Of a DNA stretch of 64,000 nt, positions 33,483-45,140 are shown piece after piece (position 1 is the first letter of the stretch; every line of letters begins with the position of its first letter). This stretch comes from Hygrophila difformis (Eukaryota > Streptophyta > Magnoliopsida > Lamiales > Acanthaceae): the NCBI GenBank assembly GCA_030278955.1, contig JAOANR010000011.1, positions 31,562,403 to 31,626,402 on the forward strand, given 5' to 3'. A program made the translations under genes and the position numbers. The notes beneath the pieces are model-generated. The model was given only the letters and a program-made list of their open reading frames with translations, was not told the origin of the DNA and ran no database searches.

Positions 33483-35584
33483 TCATCAAGTAATAAAAAC
33501 CGGTGAATACCGGGTCGAACCACATGGTATTTCAGAATATTATTTCATTCCGGAGAAATTTTAATTGTTCTTAAGTTCATTAATTATATTTTATATATAT
33601 TTAAAAAGAGTTTGATTAATTCTAATGGTGATTTAATTAAAAATAGTGACCTTAAATTTAAAATAAAGCAAATTAAAATTCTAATTAATAAAGATATAAA
33701 TGGGAGATGCTTGTAATATTTTAAATATTGCCATCTTTATATAAAATAGAAATTGCATATTGATTTAGCATTTTCCAATGTCTAAAAAGATCAATTTCTT
33801 AAAAATTAATTATTTTATAAAGATTAAAAATATTACAATCTACTAATAATCAAATTATGCTTAAACGGATTTCATGGAAGTTGATTAAATTATCTAACAT
33901 TCTGCAATCATTATTCTAGGCCTAAATTTGAGTCTTTCCCAAGCTTACAAATTTTTCTATAGCAATTAAAAGGCACTTTTCATTTCCCAAATCATTGTAC
34001 ACATGCCAGAATCCATTTATAATGTAATTTATTCCGAATTCCGGTACTAAAATTTTAATTCTACTTTTTATCTCCCAATTTAGCAAAGCAGAAATCACAG
34101 AATTGAATTTTAACATTTAATTATGCAGAATAGTGTAAATAATTTAACAGTTATGGTAAAATAATAACAAAACATGGTAAACTGGAATTAATTAATAATA
34201 TTAGAATGCAGATAGACTAGGATTAATGCCAGATTACTAAAAATAGGGAATTAAGATTGATCGATCATTTCAGGCTTTAGCAGATTAATAATTTGGATAG
34301 CAGATTTAAAATTACAGATTCCAGTCTAATCGATTAAAAGCAAATTACACCAAAACATAAAATTTCACTTCTATACTTCAGGCAGAATGGCGCTTAAATC
34401 AGATTAGACAGATTTTATAATGCTAACAGATTAATCGTTCAATCCAGATTCAGCAGATAAAATAGCAGATTCAAGATTTCCATCCAACCCTAAGCATCGA
34501 TCAAACTCTGGCATACAATACATGATTCTAATCCATATTCTAATAATTCAAACAGATTAATCCAGATTACAGAATTAAACATCGACATATTATATTACTT
34601 CCATAAAAGATGAATTCGTACTTCAAAGTGATTATGAACTCCCGTTCTAGAACACTTCTAACACGAACAATACAGAAATCCGTCTACAAATTAAGAACAT
34701 GATAGCAGATTACATTTAGAGGCAAATTCAATTCATTACAAAGCAAGAAAAAGAAAGGCAACACCTATGATAAGAAGAACTCGATCAGAACAACATTCTG
34801 GCCAATTCCTCCGGCTTGATTTTGTGTTTCCGGCCTTCTTCTCCCATTTTCCAGATGTTTTCAGAGTGTTCTTGTCGATGAATAGTGAGTCTGGTCTGAA
34901 GAAATGACGAAAAACGGACCTTAAAACCGTGTTCGGGAGGTTAGAAAACTGCTCAACCGCGACTGTGGCGCAAAAAGTGGCGCTCGGAAGAGGTTTTCGG
35001 CGCCACCAAGGAGCTGCGGCGCATACGAAGATTTTCCGAATTTTCGAAAGTGGCGCAAAAAGGCACTTTTATGCGCCGCCAAGAAGGTGCGGTGCATTCT
35101 GACAATTTCCCAAATTTTACCCTGCAGCGCATTTTGTGGCGCTCCGGAGCACTTTTAGGCGCCACCAAGCTATTGTGGCGCATCCTGAAGCTTTTTCCAT
35201 CCGAAATTTTCCCAAGTGTTGAGGTGGCGCATAAAGTGGCGCTGGAGAGCATTTTTAGGCGCCGCCATGCCTATGTGGCGCATTCTGGAGCCTTCCAGTG
35301 TTGAAAATTCCGAATTTTGCATTCTTTGACCTCCGAACATCTTCTTTCTTCATTTTAATGCCTGAAACATCATTGCAATGTATTAGAATTGCCAAAGTCT
35401 TATTAAAAAGCATAAAACAAGGTAAATTGGGCTCGGATAAGCCCGATTTAACCGGTCTTATTAATATTTACACATATCATGAAATATACACTAAAAAACA
35501 GTAAAATAGGGTCTCATGCATGCAATTTAGGTTCATTTTAACATAATTTAAGCTTATTTAAATGTGGTTTCACAGGGTGCATCA
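33483..35584 (-). repeat. Element A 5' LTR, outer 2.1-kb piece
   Basis: Ends gggtgcatca on the plus strand, matching bases 83-92. With 24769-24815 the whole LTR is 2149 bp. AT-rich except array A1. No gene inside. Confidence 0.9.
34966..35287 (-). repeat. Array A1: GGCGC/GGCGCC units in element A LTR
   Basis: Four units begin near 34966, 35052, 35140 and 35224. Same plan as A2 and A3 (tggcgca, tggcgct, ggcgcca, gtggcgca with unique spacers). On the minus strand it begins about 302 bp after the LTR start, close to the array positions in the LTRs of B (292) and C (291). Confidence 0.85.
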
Positions 35585-35854
35585 GAGGCAGTGGGTTGAC
35601 TTGAACTTTCGGAAATGTAACTTTCCTCTTGCTCAACATTTTTGTCGGTATCCGACAATGGTTCCTTTGAAGCATGCTTGAATCTGCTTCTTCATATATG
35701 ACCACCTTAGCTTTTTGGCCACATCGCTCTGTTGTATTTGGGCAGCTGCTCGTGCATTGATCTCGAGCTGTCCAAAATGCTTTGATAGCTCCTCTAGGTT
35801 TTCTCTGAGGTGCCTGAATCTCGTTATGATGGAATCTGCTTCAAATGCTTCCAT
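35585..35854 (-). pseudogene. Pararetrovirus ORF downstream of RNase H, N-terminal part
   Basis: Starts MEAFEADSIITRFRHLREN, overlapping the end of RNase H; predicted coiled coil (LEELSKHFGQLEINARA). The frame breaks near 35650, and a Glu/Ser-rich frame continues to the element A insertion at 35584. By position it may be the transactivator-like ORF that follows pol in several caulimovirid genera; the sequence alone does not prove this. Confidence 0.45.
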
Positions 35855-35869
35855 CTCTCGTCAAGAAAT

Positions 35870-36260
35870 CTGCAAGAACATTTTATGATATTTTATAACA
35901 TCAATATCATAAGTATAATATTGACATTCAGCTTGCCATCTAATAATACGAGCTTTTTCAATTTTAGATTCAAGTTTATTTTTTAGAAAAGCTCTAACAT
36001 TAGTATTGTCAACCTTTAAAATAAATTTCTTTGCAAGTAAGAATAAAGGTCATTTTTTAAATATTTTCCATACTGCAAAGAATTCCTTTTCGTTAATGCG
36101 CCAAAGTTTGGCTTGTTGTTCAGTGAACAACCCTCCTGTGTATCTACAGGGTTCTTGCCCTGTAATTGTTTTTTCTCATGAGCACTCCTGCCCATCGAAA
36201 GTCATTGGCGTCTGTATAGACTACCAACTCTCCTCATCTTGAAGTATTGCGAGTTTCGGC
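35870..36260 (-). pseudogene. Pararetrovirus RNase H, broken
   Basis: Fragments in different frames: YTDANDFRWAGVL, then GLFTEQQAKLWRINEKEFF, then VDNTNVRAFLKNKLESK and LADFLTREM. This matches the order in caulimovirid RNase H. There is a frameshift near 36150 and a TGA where Trp is expected near 36053. Confidence 0.75.
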
Positions 36261-36319
36261 AAGCTATTACAGACTTGCTTTAGTTTGCGAATTATCTTTG
36301 TATGGATTTCTTCCCATTT

Positions 36320-37105
36320 CTATCTAGAGCTTTCAGTCTCTTTCAGGAGTGGTCTAAAATCCTTTCTATATTTTGCAAAGTCTTTTATAAACATACTTGC
36401 AAAATTTACAACTCCCAAGAAACTCTGAAGTTGTTTCTTGTCTTTTAATATGTCACGAAAATCGCGGATTTTTTCCACAATGTGTTCATGTAACTCTATC
36501 CCTGCTTCATCAATTTGAACTCCTAAGAATTCAATTTTGTTAGCAGCGATGGTAGCCTTTTTCTCAGAGAGAACAAGACCTTCCCTGTAATATACACCTG
36601 AAAATATTTCAAGGTGTTTAACATGTTCTTTAATATTTCGAGATGCAATCATAATGTCATCTATGTGGACGAACATAAACTCTAGATAATCCTTAAATAG
36701 ATTATCCATATTTCTTTGAATATCTGAGGGGCATTAGAAAGCCCCATTGGCATAACATTCCAAATATATTGCCCTTGTGGGGTGGAGAATGCTGTGAATT
36801 TCTTCGACTCACTCTCCATCTTAATCTGATAGAAACCAGATTTGTAATCAAATTTAGAAAACACTAACACATTTGATGCAATCAATTAAGTGTTCTCTAC
36901 ACGGAATGTAATAACCATCAAACTGTATTATTTTATTAACACCTTGATAATTTATTACCAACCTGGGTTTACCTCGTTTTATTTCACCGTGGTTTCTTAC
37001 CAAGAATCCAAGGCTACTATAAGCTGAGACTCCAGGCTCAATGAGTTTAAGATCGATATGCTCCATGATAATTTGTTGCATATTTTTCTTATCCTTCATA
37101 TTCAT
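36320..37105 (-). pseudogene. Pararetrovirus reverse transcriptase, two frameshifts
   Basis: Segments: EPGVSAYSSLGFLVRNHGE and GKPRLVINYQGVNK (first frame), FDYKSGFYQIKMES, FSTPQGQYIWNVMPMGLSNA (second frame, from about 36885), then the catalytic box VHIDDIMIASRN and KIEFLGVQIDEAGIELHEH (third piece from 36709). Frameshifts lie near 36870 and 36700. The catalytic Tyr is His here. This is the caulimovirid RT type, not Ty3/gypsy: note TPQGQY and RGKPRLVINY. Confidence 0.85.
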
Positions 37106-37266
37106 TATGATGGGTTTGTATCGAACATACTCATATTTATATTGTTCTTTTACCTGTAGAGTATCTTCGATCTTGTTTTTAGTATTAAGATTTTCTGCGA
37201 AAAATCTCTTCCTGCAATAATGGGTAATGTATCCATAGCTTCGCTAGGGAAAACTCCTGGTTTTGC

Positions 37267-39899
37267 TGTAACACCCCGATTTTGATAACCCTGGTCGGGA
37301 TGCCACCGCCACACCTCCCAAGCAAGACACGACTTCATTCGAGCTCACTTGAGAGATGCAAGGCTAATGGTATTTTAAAAATAGTTTAAAAACAAACAAG
37401 TCCGGAAGTACTTATATTTAAAATAGAGTAGCAATCATCTATGTACGATAATAATTAAGTTTATGCAGCGGAAATAAAATAAAGGACCGATATGGACAAA
37501 ACACGAGTTAACAGGCCCGTATGCAAGTCATGTATATCGATGAAATATAATGTCCCAAAAATAATGCCCCAAATGCATGATCATGCTCCGTACTCTGTAA
37601 GAGAAAAATATAAACAACGTTTTATCGGTATAAAAGAATACTGAGTAAGACAATCCCTAACATAGCAATAACGGGGTTTTAAACTTTAATAATTAAAAAT
37701 ACTTTTTTTAAGCATGCATATTTAGAACATCAATTTGACTAATTTATAGACAATAATTTACTACACATATTCTCGTAGCTAAATTAAATTTAAAAGTGAT
37801 AATTTAAGGCATAGGCATAATTTTAAGACATGACATCATAAATAATTTACTAACATAAATAAAAACATAATTTAAAGAAAGATAAAGTTATATAAACTTT
37901 TAAAAATTTTAACAAAAAGAATTTATTAAATACGGAGAGTTTTAAAGATCATGGGATAAGGTATCTGTTCTTGCATAACGAATATTTCATTCTTTTACTA
38001 TTGTTTCAATATGATCGAGGACAATCATCCTTGGGGAATCGAACCCGCAAGAACTCAAATACATCCTAGGGAATCGAACCCATAGGAGTCAACAATATCC
38101 TGGGGAATCGAACTCGCAGGAGAATATACATCTTGGGGAAAACCCGCAAGAAAACATACACCTTGACAAATATTTCAATCACAAGTTTAGAAAATTCCAT
38201 CTCAAGGTTTATATCAAGTATTCGCGTCACAGTTCGCGCCTTTTTAATTTAAAAATTCGTTTCTCAGGCGATCGTCATGAAATTTACACAGTAACCCAAA
38301 CACACCCTAATGAACAACTTTCATGTTTTGAGTTTTTCGAAAATAGGTGAGAAAGAAAGTGAAATTCTACAATCTCTTCAAAACGTAAAATCTGTCAACT
38401 TTCCGGTAACAGCGCACTGATTTTCAAACAGGTTTTCGACATAGCAAACGACTTCCAAAATTTATGAAAATTTACAGACACTTACACGACACAAAAATAA
38501 ATAAGTTTTATTAGAGGTATTATATGCAAAATCAATTCGGATTAAATTAGTCTTGCTCCTCAAGTTCAAATTCAAAATCTGTCAAAATTTTCCTTCAACA
38601 CACAGTCTGTTCAAATCGATTTTTGACTATCCAAATGTTAACGAAAGTGCATGAAATTTTTAAGGCATAATCTTGAGACAATTATCTACAACTTTTATTT
38701 TTACACTAAAGATTAGTTTTGACCGAAAGTGATAGAAAAATGCACATCAAGTTCGACTAGGCATGCTGTCAAGTTTTTCGAAAAATTCATGCAACTCAGA
38801 AAATGTCCGACGCATTTTGGGGTATCAAAACTTGATGAAAATGCATGAAATTTTGACACAACCTAGATTAAGATGTTATGAACAAATCTCTAGTTTGGAG
38901 TTTTTCATTTCGGATTCTCAAAATAGGGTTTTTCATTAGATCTCAGAAAACACGCAAAAGTGAATCTTTTAAGTGCGATTTTATTGTTTTGATTAAAACT
39001 AGTGTTTCGAACGATCCTAAGCCACCGATATTGATAGGTAAGGCATTATCTTACTTGATATGAGTCCTAGACAGTCTCGGGGTCGTCCGGAATCTACGGG
39101 TCGTCGCGAACGGATATACCCAACACGAATCTTCCTCATTTGGCCACGAATCGGAATCGAAAGTAAAAATCTAGGGTTAGATCGAATTTTCGGACTTGAA
39201 AAGATGTGGGAAAACTTAAGAACACTCACCAAAAAATCTGGAATCCTCAAATCCTTGTTCTCCACGCCTCCTTGGTCGGATTTCGTCGCCGGAAAGTTGT
39301 CGGAAAGCAAGAACTTGGTGTTTTCGGGTTTGGGAGAAGTTTGGAGAGAATTTGAGAGGAGAGGGGCTGCCTAGTGTTGTTTAGGACGAAAATAAGAGTG
39401 CCAAATCCTCACAATCCATCCATATACTCCTTCCCTCGACTGGGATTGTGTTACCATAGTCGGGGGTCGAAAATAAGGTAAGAAATCGCCGAAAAGTGAA
39501 ACATGATCGCAGCCTGCCGAACCACGCGGCCGTGGCGCACGATCGGTCCAGACTGTGCAGCGTCTGACTTGGCTGCGTCCGGGCCGGGCTGTGCGATCCC
39601 TCGGGCCTTTCCTCTTTTCTTTCGGGTTTCTATCCTCCTACGTTTTCGGGCTCGATTTTTCGGGTGATTATCGAATTATGGTTCCTATCTTAATTATATT
39701 TCGTCTCTAATTGATTTCGTATTTAGATTCTTGAATCCGTTGAATTTGAATTTGTCGGCTTCGAATCCGTCGATCTTTGATTCCCGTGCAATTATTTATT
39801 TATTTAAATCATTTCCGACTTCACGGTTCTTGGAATTAAAATTTTTTTTGCTCTTCGAATTTAATTCCATTTCTTATTATTAAAATCTCGGGTATTACA
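37267..39899 (-). mobile_element. Solo LTR of a Tekay-like element inside the pararetrovirus
   Basis: 2633 bp, ends TGTAACACCCC and GGGTATTACA, flanked by tttgc (37262-37266 and 39900-39904). No internal region. Its first ~90 bp match the 3' ends of the T1 and T2 LTRs, so it points to the minus strand. GC-rich block near 39520-39600 as in T1 and T2. It splits the viral protease just after its active site. No gene inside. Confidence 0.9.
38026..38165 (-). repeat. ~33-bp tandem repeat with B-box-like core in the solo LTR
   Basis: Four units built on cttggggaatcgaacccgca. On the minus strand three of them contain GGTTCGATTCC or a close variant, which matches the tRNA T-arm/Pol III B-box consensus. 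Units at about 38031, 38064, 38098 and 38132; the last lacks the core. Confidence 0.7.
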
Positions 39900-39904
39900 T
39901 TTGC

Positions 39905-40010
39905 CATGCAAATACCTGATCCTAAATCAATATAAGCTGCAAAATATTCCGACTTATATTGTTCATATATTATCCCTACTGTGATATAAATGGAAAATGG
40001 ATTTGTCATT
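39905..40010 (-). pseudogene. Pararetrovirus protease, N-terminal part
   Basis: Begins MTNPFSIYITVGIIYEQ and runs to the active-site region AYIDLGSGICMA, cut by the solo LTR. The rest (FPSEAMDTLPIIAGRDFS) is at 37260-37190 in piece 1. Confidence 0.6.
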
Positions 40011-40397
40011 TAATTTTGATGGTATGACCCTTCAGATTAAATTCTATTTCATTATCCTTTCTTACCCAAGGTTTATGACTTTCGAGAAAACTTAATCTCA
40101 AAATCATAATCCCATTGTCTTTTCCGGCGGTGCCTAAGACCCTGATTTCGTGTCCCGCTTTTCAATTGTTTCTTCATAGGTTCCAATTGATAGCTGCTGC
40201 AAGTAGTATAAGTCATCACATGGAAAACGGTTAATCTTTTCAGTGATGTCAAATATTACTGTATTTCTTTCCATCCTTTAGGGCATTTAATCTTTATATT
40301 ATCTACACCAATGGATTGAGGAGTTAGATCTTTGATGAACTCATTCCCTCTCTATGCCATAATTCTGTCTTCCTACATACGGCTTGCGTACTCAATT

Positions 40398-41239
40398 CTA
40401 GCACTTGTTGATCTGTCTAGAATTGGATGATCTCTTATCTGTATGTCTACTCTTCCTAACCTTGGAATCTGGATCTGGAGTCATGAATTTAGCAAATTCC
40501 TTGAAAATTCTAGGAATTTCTATATATTCTTTCCTGAAAAATAAGTCAGAATGGTGACTATTGGAAAGTGCATAAGAGATTCTATAAGTTATAGAATATG
40601 GCATATTCCCTTCTTTCATCAGGTCTATTCTTTTAAAATCCTGATGAATTGTTAGAACTCTGCTAAAATCTTGGTCAGCTAAGTTATAGAAAATTCTGGG
40701 ATGTATGTCAAACATTAACTTCCCAGCATATAAATTTCCTACCATAGTCCCAAGAAGACCATATCTAAGGTCATTGATTCTTCTATCAGTGACTGATAGA
40801 TGTAATTCAGAATCAATGTCTTCTTTGAAGGTTGCCTTAATTACTACTTCGATGGCTCCTATGTGGATCCATTTCATAGTAATACAATTTCCTCCTTCAT
40901 TCTGCTTAATTCCTCAAGAATTTCTTCTTTAGGAATTAATTTCATATCCATAACATTACAAGTAAGTTCCATAGGAATCGCACATTCACCTGCACTTACC
41001 TTGTAGATGATGTTATGTTTTCTCTGGTTGTGTCCCATCTGGTTAAGAACTCGTCCAATCCCGCCAATTCTGAATCCGTCATATGGGCTGAGGTTGGAAT
41101 CTTGTCGCATTATTCTTTTCATGGTTCGATTCGAGATCATCATCCTTGAAAAGAATCCAGACAGGTTTTCAGTGGTCTGAATCTTGTCCTCTTCAGTCAG
41201 ACTCGGTTGAAGATCCATCTGAATATAAGTTTGAGTCAC
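40398..41239 (-). pseudogene. Pararetrovirus movement protein (30K type), one frameshift
   Basis: Two overlapping frames meet at 40874-40877. First: SGFFSRMMISNRTMKRIM ... ECAIPMELTCNVMDMKLIP. Second: KWIHIGAIEVVIKATFKED, LLGTMVGNLYAGKLMFDIHP, YRISYALSNSHHSDLFF. This matches the caulimovirid branch of 30K movement proteins, which carry virus between cells through plasmodesmata. A single 1-nt shift explains the break. Confidence 0.8.
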
Positions 41240-41505
41240 TTCTTAATTCTTCTTCATAGATGCTTTCATCCGAGGGGATGTCTTCAAACTGATAGACTGG
41301 TACCAGCTTTCCATGGTAGACCGCTTCCACGATATCTTCCTTGGCTTCGTACATTCGTATCTCACGATTCTAGGGGCAATCGGGTGAGATATGACCTCTG
41401 GCTCCACACTTCCAACAGTTGCAGTCCTTGAAAGTTTCGTTGGCTCGGGTATGGGCTCGTCTGAATATTCTCATTGTCGTTCTCCCCGTGCTCCTTGCTG
41501 CTGAG
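41240..41505 (-). pseudogene. Pararetrovirus coat protein C-terminus with CCHC zinc knuckle
   Basis: CWKCGARGHISPDC (41417-41376) is a perfect C-X2-C-X4-H-X4-C knuckle, as in caulimovirid coat proteins. A TAG follows two codons later; beyond it an acidic tail in the same frame (FEDIPSDESIYEEE) is typical of coat C-termini. The frame reaches the solo LTR C boundary and continues in 63665-64000 when the LTR and one ctgag copy are discounted. Confidence 0.75.
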
Positions 41506-41796
41506 TGATAGCCTCCTTTGGATGCTATGTTTTAAGCCATTTCCAAGCCATATATTCAATGAATTTTAGAGTGAAATCCTCATTTTTGTGTGTTTTTGTG
41601 CATTTTTGTGTGAGTTTTTAAATTAGGATATGATATTAGATATTAGTTGAATAAGACTAAAATCGCATTTAAAGTTGATGATTTATAATGATTTATCTTG
41701 ATGAGTTTTGAATGTGATTTTGTAGGTTGCAATGGGATGAAGAAAGCATAAATAGGGGTGAGGAGAAAAGGAGAAAAGAATTGAATCAAGTCATCT

Positions 41797-42035
41797 TTGG
41801 CGTATGCAAGGCCAACTACGCCAAGAAACAAAAGCTAGCGTAAGTTTACGCCAACATTGAAAGATGGAAAATTTGTACAAGTTTCAGCTAGCGTAGGCAA
41901 GAGCAACTACGCCAGAATCCCCAAGCTAGCGTCATTTTACGCCAGAACTGAAGTTCCAAAATTCTAAGTTTCAAAAGCTAGCGTAAATCAGGCCATCTAC
42001 GCCAAATCTTCCCCGCTAGCGTCACTTGATGCCAA
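41797..42035 (+). repeat. Array C: three ~86-bp units of GCTAGCGT / TACGCCA motifs
   Basis: Units start near 41797, 41884 and 41970. Each has four short motifs: gctagcgt (or ttggcgta), tacgcca, gctagcgt, then tacgcca (last copy gatgcca). Spacers differ between units. The array starts 291 bp from the LTR start. Confidence 0.8.
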
Positions 42036-43328
42036 GGCTGCCGGGTTGGGTTAGTTTTGGCAGTTTCCGAGTCGGTTTTGAGCGGGTTTTTCATTCGTTT
42101 TCATCCCGATGGACGTCCAGAACACCAGAGAACACGAGAGAACATCAGAATTCATCCTCCACTCATCTCCTTCATCTCCAATCCATCTTACATCAATTTC
42201 TTCATCAATCCATTAGATTAGTTCAATATTATATTAGATTAGGTTTTGAATTCGTGTTGTAGGGTTGCACCATATCTCACGGTGCAATTCAGACCTCTGT
42301 ATGGATTCTTCAGCAGATTCAGATTCAATCTTCATCGGCGACGGAAGTCATGGGATGGAATTGAATTCTGAATTCATCAATACAGGAAGTTGTTTTATTT
42401 AAATTCATAATGTTTTATGCTTCCTGAATTGTAGATGCTTATGTTTCTGAATTTACATATGTTGGATTGATGATTATATTGCAGGATAACTAACACAAAT
42501 CAAAAGATAGTTAATTGTTCTAGAATTTTAGTACCTGTTTAGGGAATGAATTCTGAATTTTGATTTAATCCATATATTGGAATTTACATCGGGAGATGAA
42601 ATTCTAGAATTATAATTGATTGAATAATCTGAAGTCGGAAGATAAGGATGATTTAATTAATGAAAATATTTCAGAACATTAGTTGATTAATTATTGCTGG
42701 AATTTTTTGTGCAGTTTGTCTGAATTGTATTCGTATTTAAATATTGCGATCTTTAATTATGTTGTTGATTAATTTACAATAAAAACCCAGAATCAAATCG
42801 GAAGATGCATTTTGGGATTGTCAAGTTAATTTACAACATACTTTATTAATATTTGAGCAAGATAAGCAATCTGAAAACACAAATTCACTATTATATTAGC
42901 TTAGAATTATTTTAACTATTGTAGTAGTTTTAGATTGCTCTACTCGACCATATCTTTTTATTTTTACTCTTTTAGCTAGAACATAAACTTATTTTAATAC
43001 ATATGGCCAAGGCATGAATTAATATGCTTTTAACTCTGATAATGGCCAAAAATTGTCCATTATTTCCAATCCATTTCCGTGTCTGAGACGGACATTTTGA
43101 TCGTGTTTCCATCTTATTTTAACAAGAAAGCAGTTGAATTTGACAGATTAATGCGAGTTTGTAAAAACATTGAGCCGGTAATAAAAAGACACAAAAAAAT
43201 GCAATTTTTAATTGTATTTGTGTTAGAAAAATCCAAAAACATGAAAAAAGGAAAAAGAAAAGAAAAAGGAAGAAAGATGGGAAAAAGATTGAAAATCCCA
43301 CAACTGAAATTTGGTCGTGTTAAAGCAC

Positions 43329-43730
43329 AATTCGAATTATGCAATTCGAATTAATTCGAATTGCTGAAGAGAACAAGAAGTGGTTAAGTGTTGGGAAGGG
43401 ATGCAGAAGAGCTAATTCGAATTACTATGGCTAATTCGAATTAATTCGAATTGGCTTGAATAATTCGAATTAGGGAATGAAGAGAAGAAACCCAAAGGCA
43501 AGAAGAAGATGCAATTCGAATTGTCCAATTCGAATTAATTCGAATTGGCACAAACAATTCGAATTGCCAACAGATGCGAAGAAGCCAAGAAACCCTCATC
43601 CAATTCGAGAAAAGACCAATTCGAATTCTTCACAACAATTCGAATTGACAAATGAAGGCCACATTTCCAGCTCAAGGAAGAGATCTCACAATTCGAATTA
43701 ATTCGAATTGGATGAGATAATTCGAACTTC
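43329..43730 (+). repeat. Array B1: AATTCGAATT palindrome units in element B LTR
   Basis: Five units start near 43329, 43413, 43510, 43600 and 43689. The full unit is one AATTCGAATT, 4-8 nt, the double palindrome AATTCGAATTAATTCGAATT, 6-10 nt, one more AATTCGAATT, then a unique spacer of about 32-40 bp. It starts 292 bp from the LTR start and ends 70 bp before a TATA box. The copy in the 3' LTR is 59131-59547, with a complete first unit. Confidence 0.9.
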
Positions 43731-43800
43731 ACTCAAAAATTCATCAAAAGCTGTGGAGCATGAGCACAACATTGGTGGGCCTAGGGTCTCGAAATTTGTC

Positions 43801-43808
43801 TATAAAAG
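43801..43808 (+). promoter_or_regulatory. TATA box of element B LTR
   Basis: TATAAAAG in tctataaaagcag, 70 bp after array B1; the 3' LTR copy is at 59619-59626. This is the likely Pol II promoter for genomic RNA. Confidence 0.65.
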
Positions 43809-44682
43809 CAGACCTTCCACAACAGAGCAAGAAGATCAAGAATTTTGCCAAAAAGCAGCTGGGGACAAAAAGAATAGCAGGAGGTTCCACACCCCTTAAG
43901 GGTTAGGTAGGTAGTTTAGTTTAGTTTAGTTCATTTTTTTCTTGCAAGTAGTGTAGTTTTTACATGCTTTGATCCTAGTATAGTGTAGAAGCAGTTTGTG
44001 TAACCCTTAGAGTAGCCATTTCCAGAATTTTTACATGCTTCCTAGTTAGAATAAACCCTACCTTCAAGTTAATGATGGTCTTGGGTTCTTTATTTTGCTT
44101 TCAAAGTGTCAATACAAGAAAAATTTCCAGAGATGGTGTTATTCATGTGTTTTGGCACCCTTTAATGCTTTCTTTAGAAATAAATGCCTAGCATGTTTGT
44201 TTGTTTCAACTAGGTTACATTTATTATGTCCTAGTTGACATTCAAATTTAATAAATGCATGTGTGGTGGGTTTTTGGCTTGATTTTGTGCCTTAGAGCTT
44301 CAAATAAGTGTTCTTAGGTTTTAGATATTTTTAAGGTTTGTTAGAATTTACCTTTTTGTCTTATTTTTTTTTCTGCCCTGATTTTATTTTATGCTGCCTT
44401 AGATAACTTGAGTGTTCTTAGTTTATTCATGTAGTTCTTAGATAGTTAGATGTTTTAGGTTCTCTGATCTTTGAATCCTTTGTTTGTAGCAATAGGGTTT
44501 AGATCTTGCCAATACCCACTGGACATGTGTTTGTTTATCTGTTGAAAACCTCACTAGGGTGGCTGTGAAGTGACATTGATGTGAGATGAGGGATTTGGTA
44601 AATCTAACCCATCATTAACCGCACAGTGTACACCTAACCCATACTTGTGAGAACAAAAAATTGTTATTGTTCGAAAATGTGT

Positions 44683-45140
44683 AATTCGAATTGAGGTAAT
44701 TCGAATTATCTCGAATTGCCTAAGAAATTCGAATTGCATAACCAAAAATTCTTCATGAGGTTTCCAACCAATTCGAATTCTCCAATTCGAATTAATTCGA
44801 ATTGCTCAACAATTCGAATTGGCTTGAAAACCACATTGTATTGCATACCACCCATTCATGCCTTGGTTTATTTCTTCATCTCTAACCAATTCGAATTGTG
44901 CAATTCGAATTAATTCGAATTGCTGAACAATTCGAATTCGCCTTCCTCTTGAGGTAAATGCCTTAGTCAATTTGAGCAAGAAAAGGACTTCGCCAATTCG
45001 AGTTGTCCAATTCGAATTAATTCGAATTGGGCAATAATTCGAATTAGATGATGTTCCAATTTCTGGCAATGATCAATTGGGTAAAGTAATACTTCATCCT
45101 TCATGCATTCTCATTTCGAATTACCCCAATAATTCGAATT
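44683..45140 (+). repeat. Array B2: second AATTCGAATT array in element B LTR
   Basis: About five units of the same single-double-single palindrome plan, spaced about 90-115 bp, with unrelated spacers. Located after the TATA box, so probably in the transcribed part of the LTR. The 3' LTR copy is 60501-60958. Confidence 0.9.

Larger units (their letters stand above)
1..35584 (-). mobile_element. Element A: Athila-like Ty3/gypsy LTR retrotransposon, left end outside window
   Basis: Read on the minus strand: 5' LTR (35584 down to 24769, split by T2), tRNA-Asp primer site (24762-24745), gag-protease (from 24632), T1 insertion, rest of pol (to 7949), two extra ORFs (5949-4048 and 2980-1523), polypurine tract (108-93), and the first 92 bp of the 3' LTR. 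The LTR starts TGATGCACCC and ends ACCCATCA. Without T1 and T2 the visible part is about 15.8 kb. The right flank is pararetrovirus DNA; the flanking 5 bp is gaggc, but the matching copy is outside the window. Athila placement rests on the Asp primer site, the pol sequence and the extra ORFs after pol. The element is dead by nonsense mutations, but no frameshift was seen in its ORFs. Confidence 0.9.
35585..37266 (-). mobile_element. Endogenous pararetrovirus, piece 1 (protease end, RT, RNase H, next ORF)
   Basis: Degraded Caulimoviridae sequence on the minus strand, bounded by element A and a solo LTR (TSD tttgc). Order: protease end (37261-37140), RT (about 37140-36320), RNase H (about 36260-35870) and the start of a downstream ORF (35854-35585). 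Frameshifts and stops make it non-functional. It continues in 39905-41505 and 63665-64000. Confidence 0.85.
39905..41505 (-). mobile_element. Endogenous pararetrovirus, piece 2 (coat zinc knuckle, movement protein, protease start)
   Basis: Continuous on the minus strand with piece 3 across solo LTR C and with piece 1 across the Tekay solo LTR. Contains the coat C-terminus with zinc knuckle, the movement protein and the protease start. At its left end the protease active-site motif IDLGSGICMA is just before the solo LTR insertion; Leu stands where Thr/Ser is usual. Confidence 0.8.

Noticed and set aside
43079..43354. Lys-rich 91-codon frame, duplicated at 58881-59156
   Set aside because: It is inside both B LTRs, runs into the palindrome array, and lacks any domain. 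LTR sequence is the simpler explanation.
43329..45140. Arrays with short palindromic repeats and unique spacers look like a CRISPR array
   Set aside because: The setting is a plant LTR with TSDs and an LTR partner, repeats vary, spacer lengths vary, and no cas genes exist. They are retrotransposon regulatory repeats.
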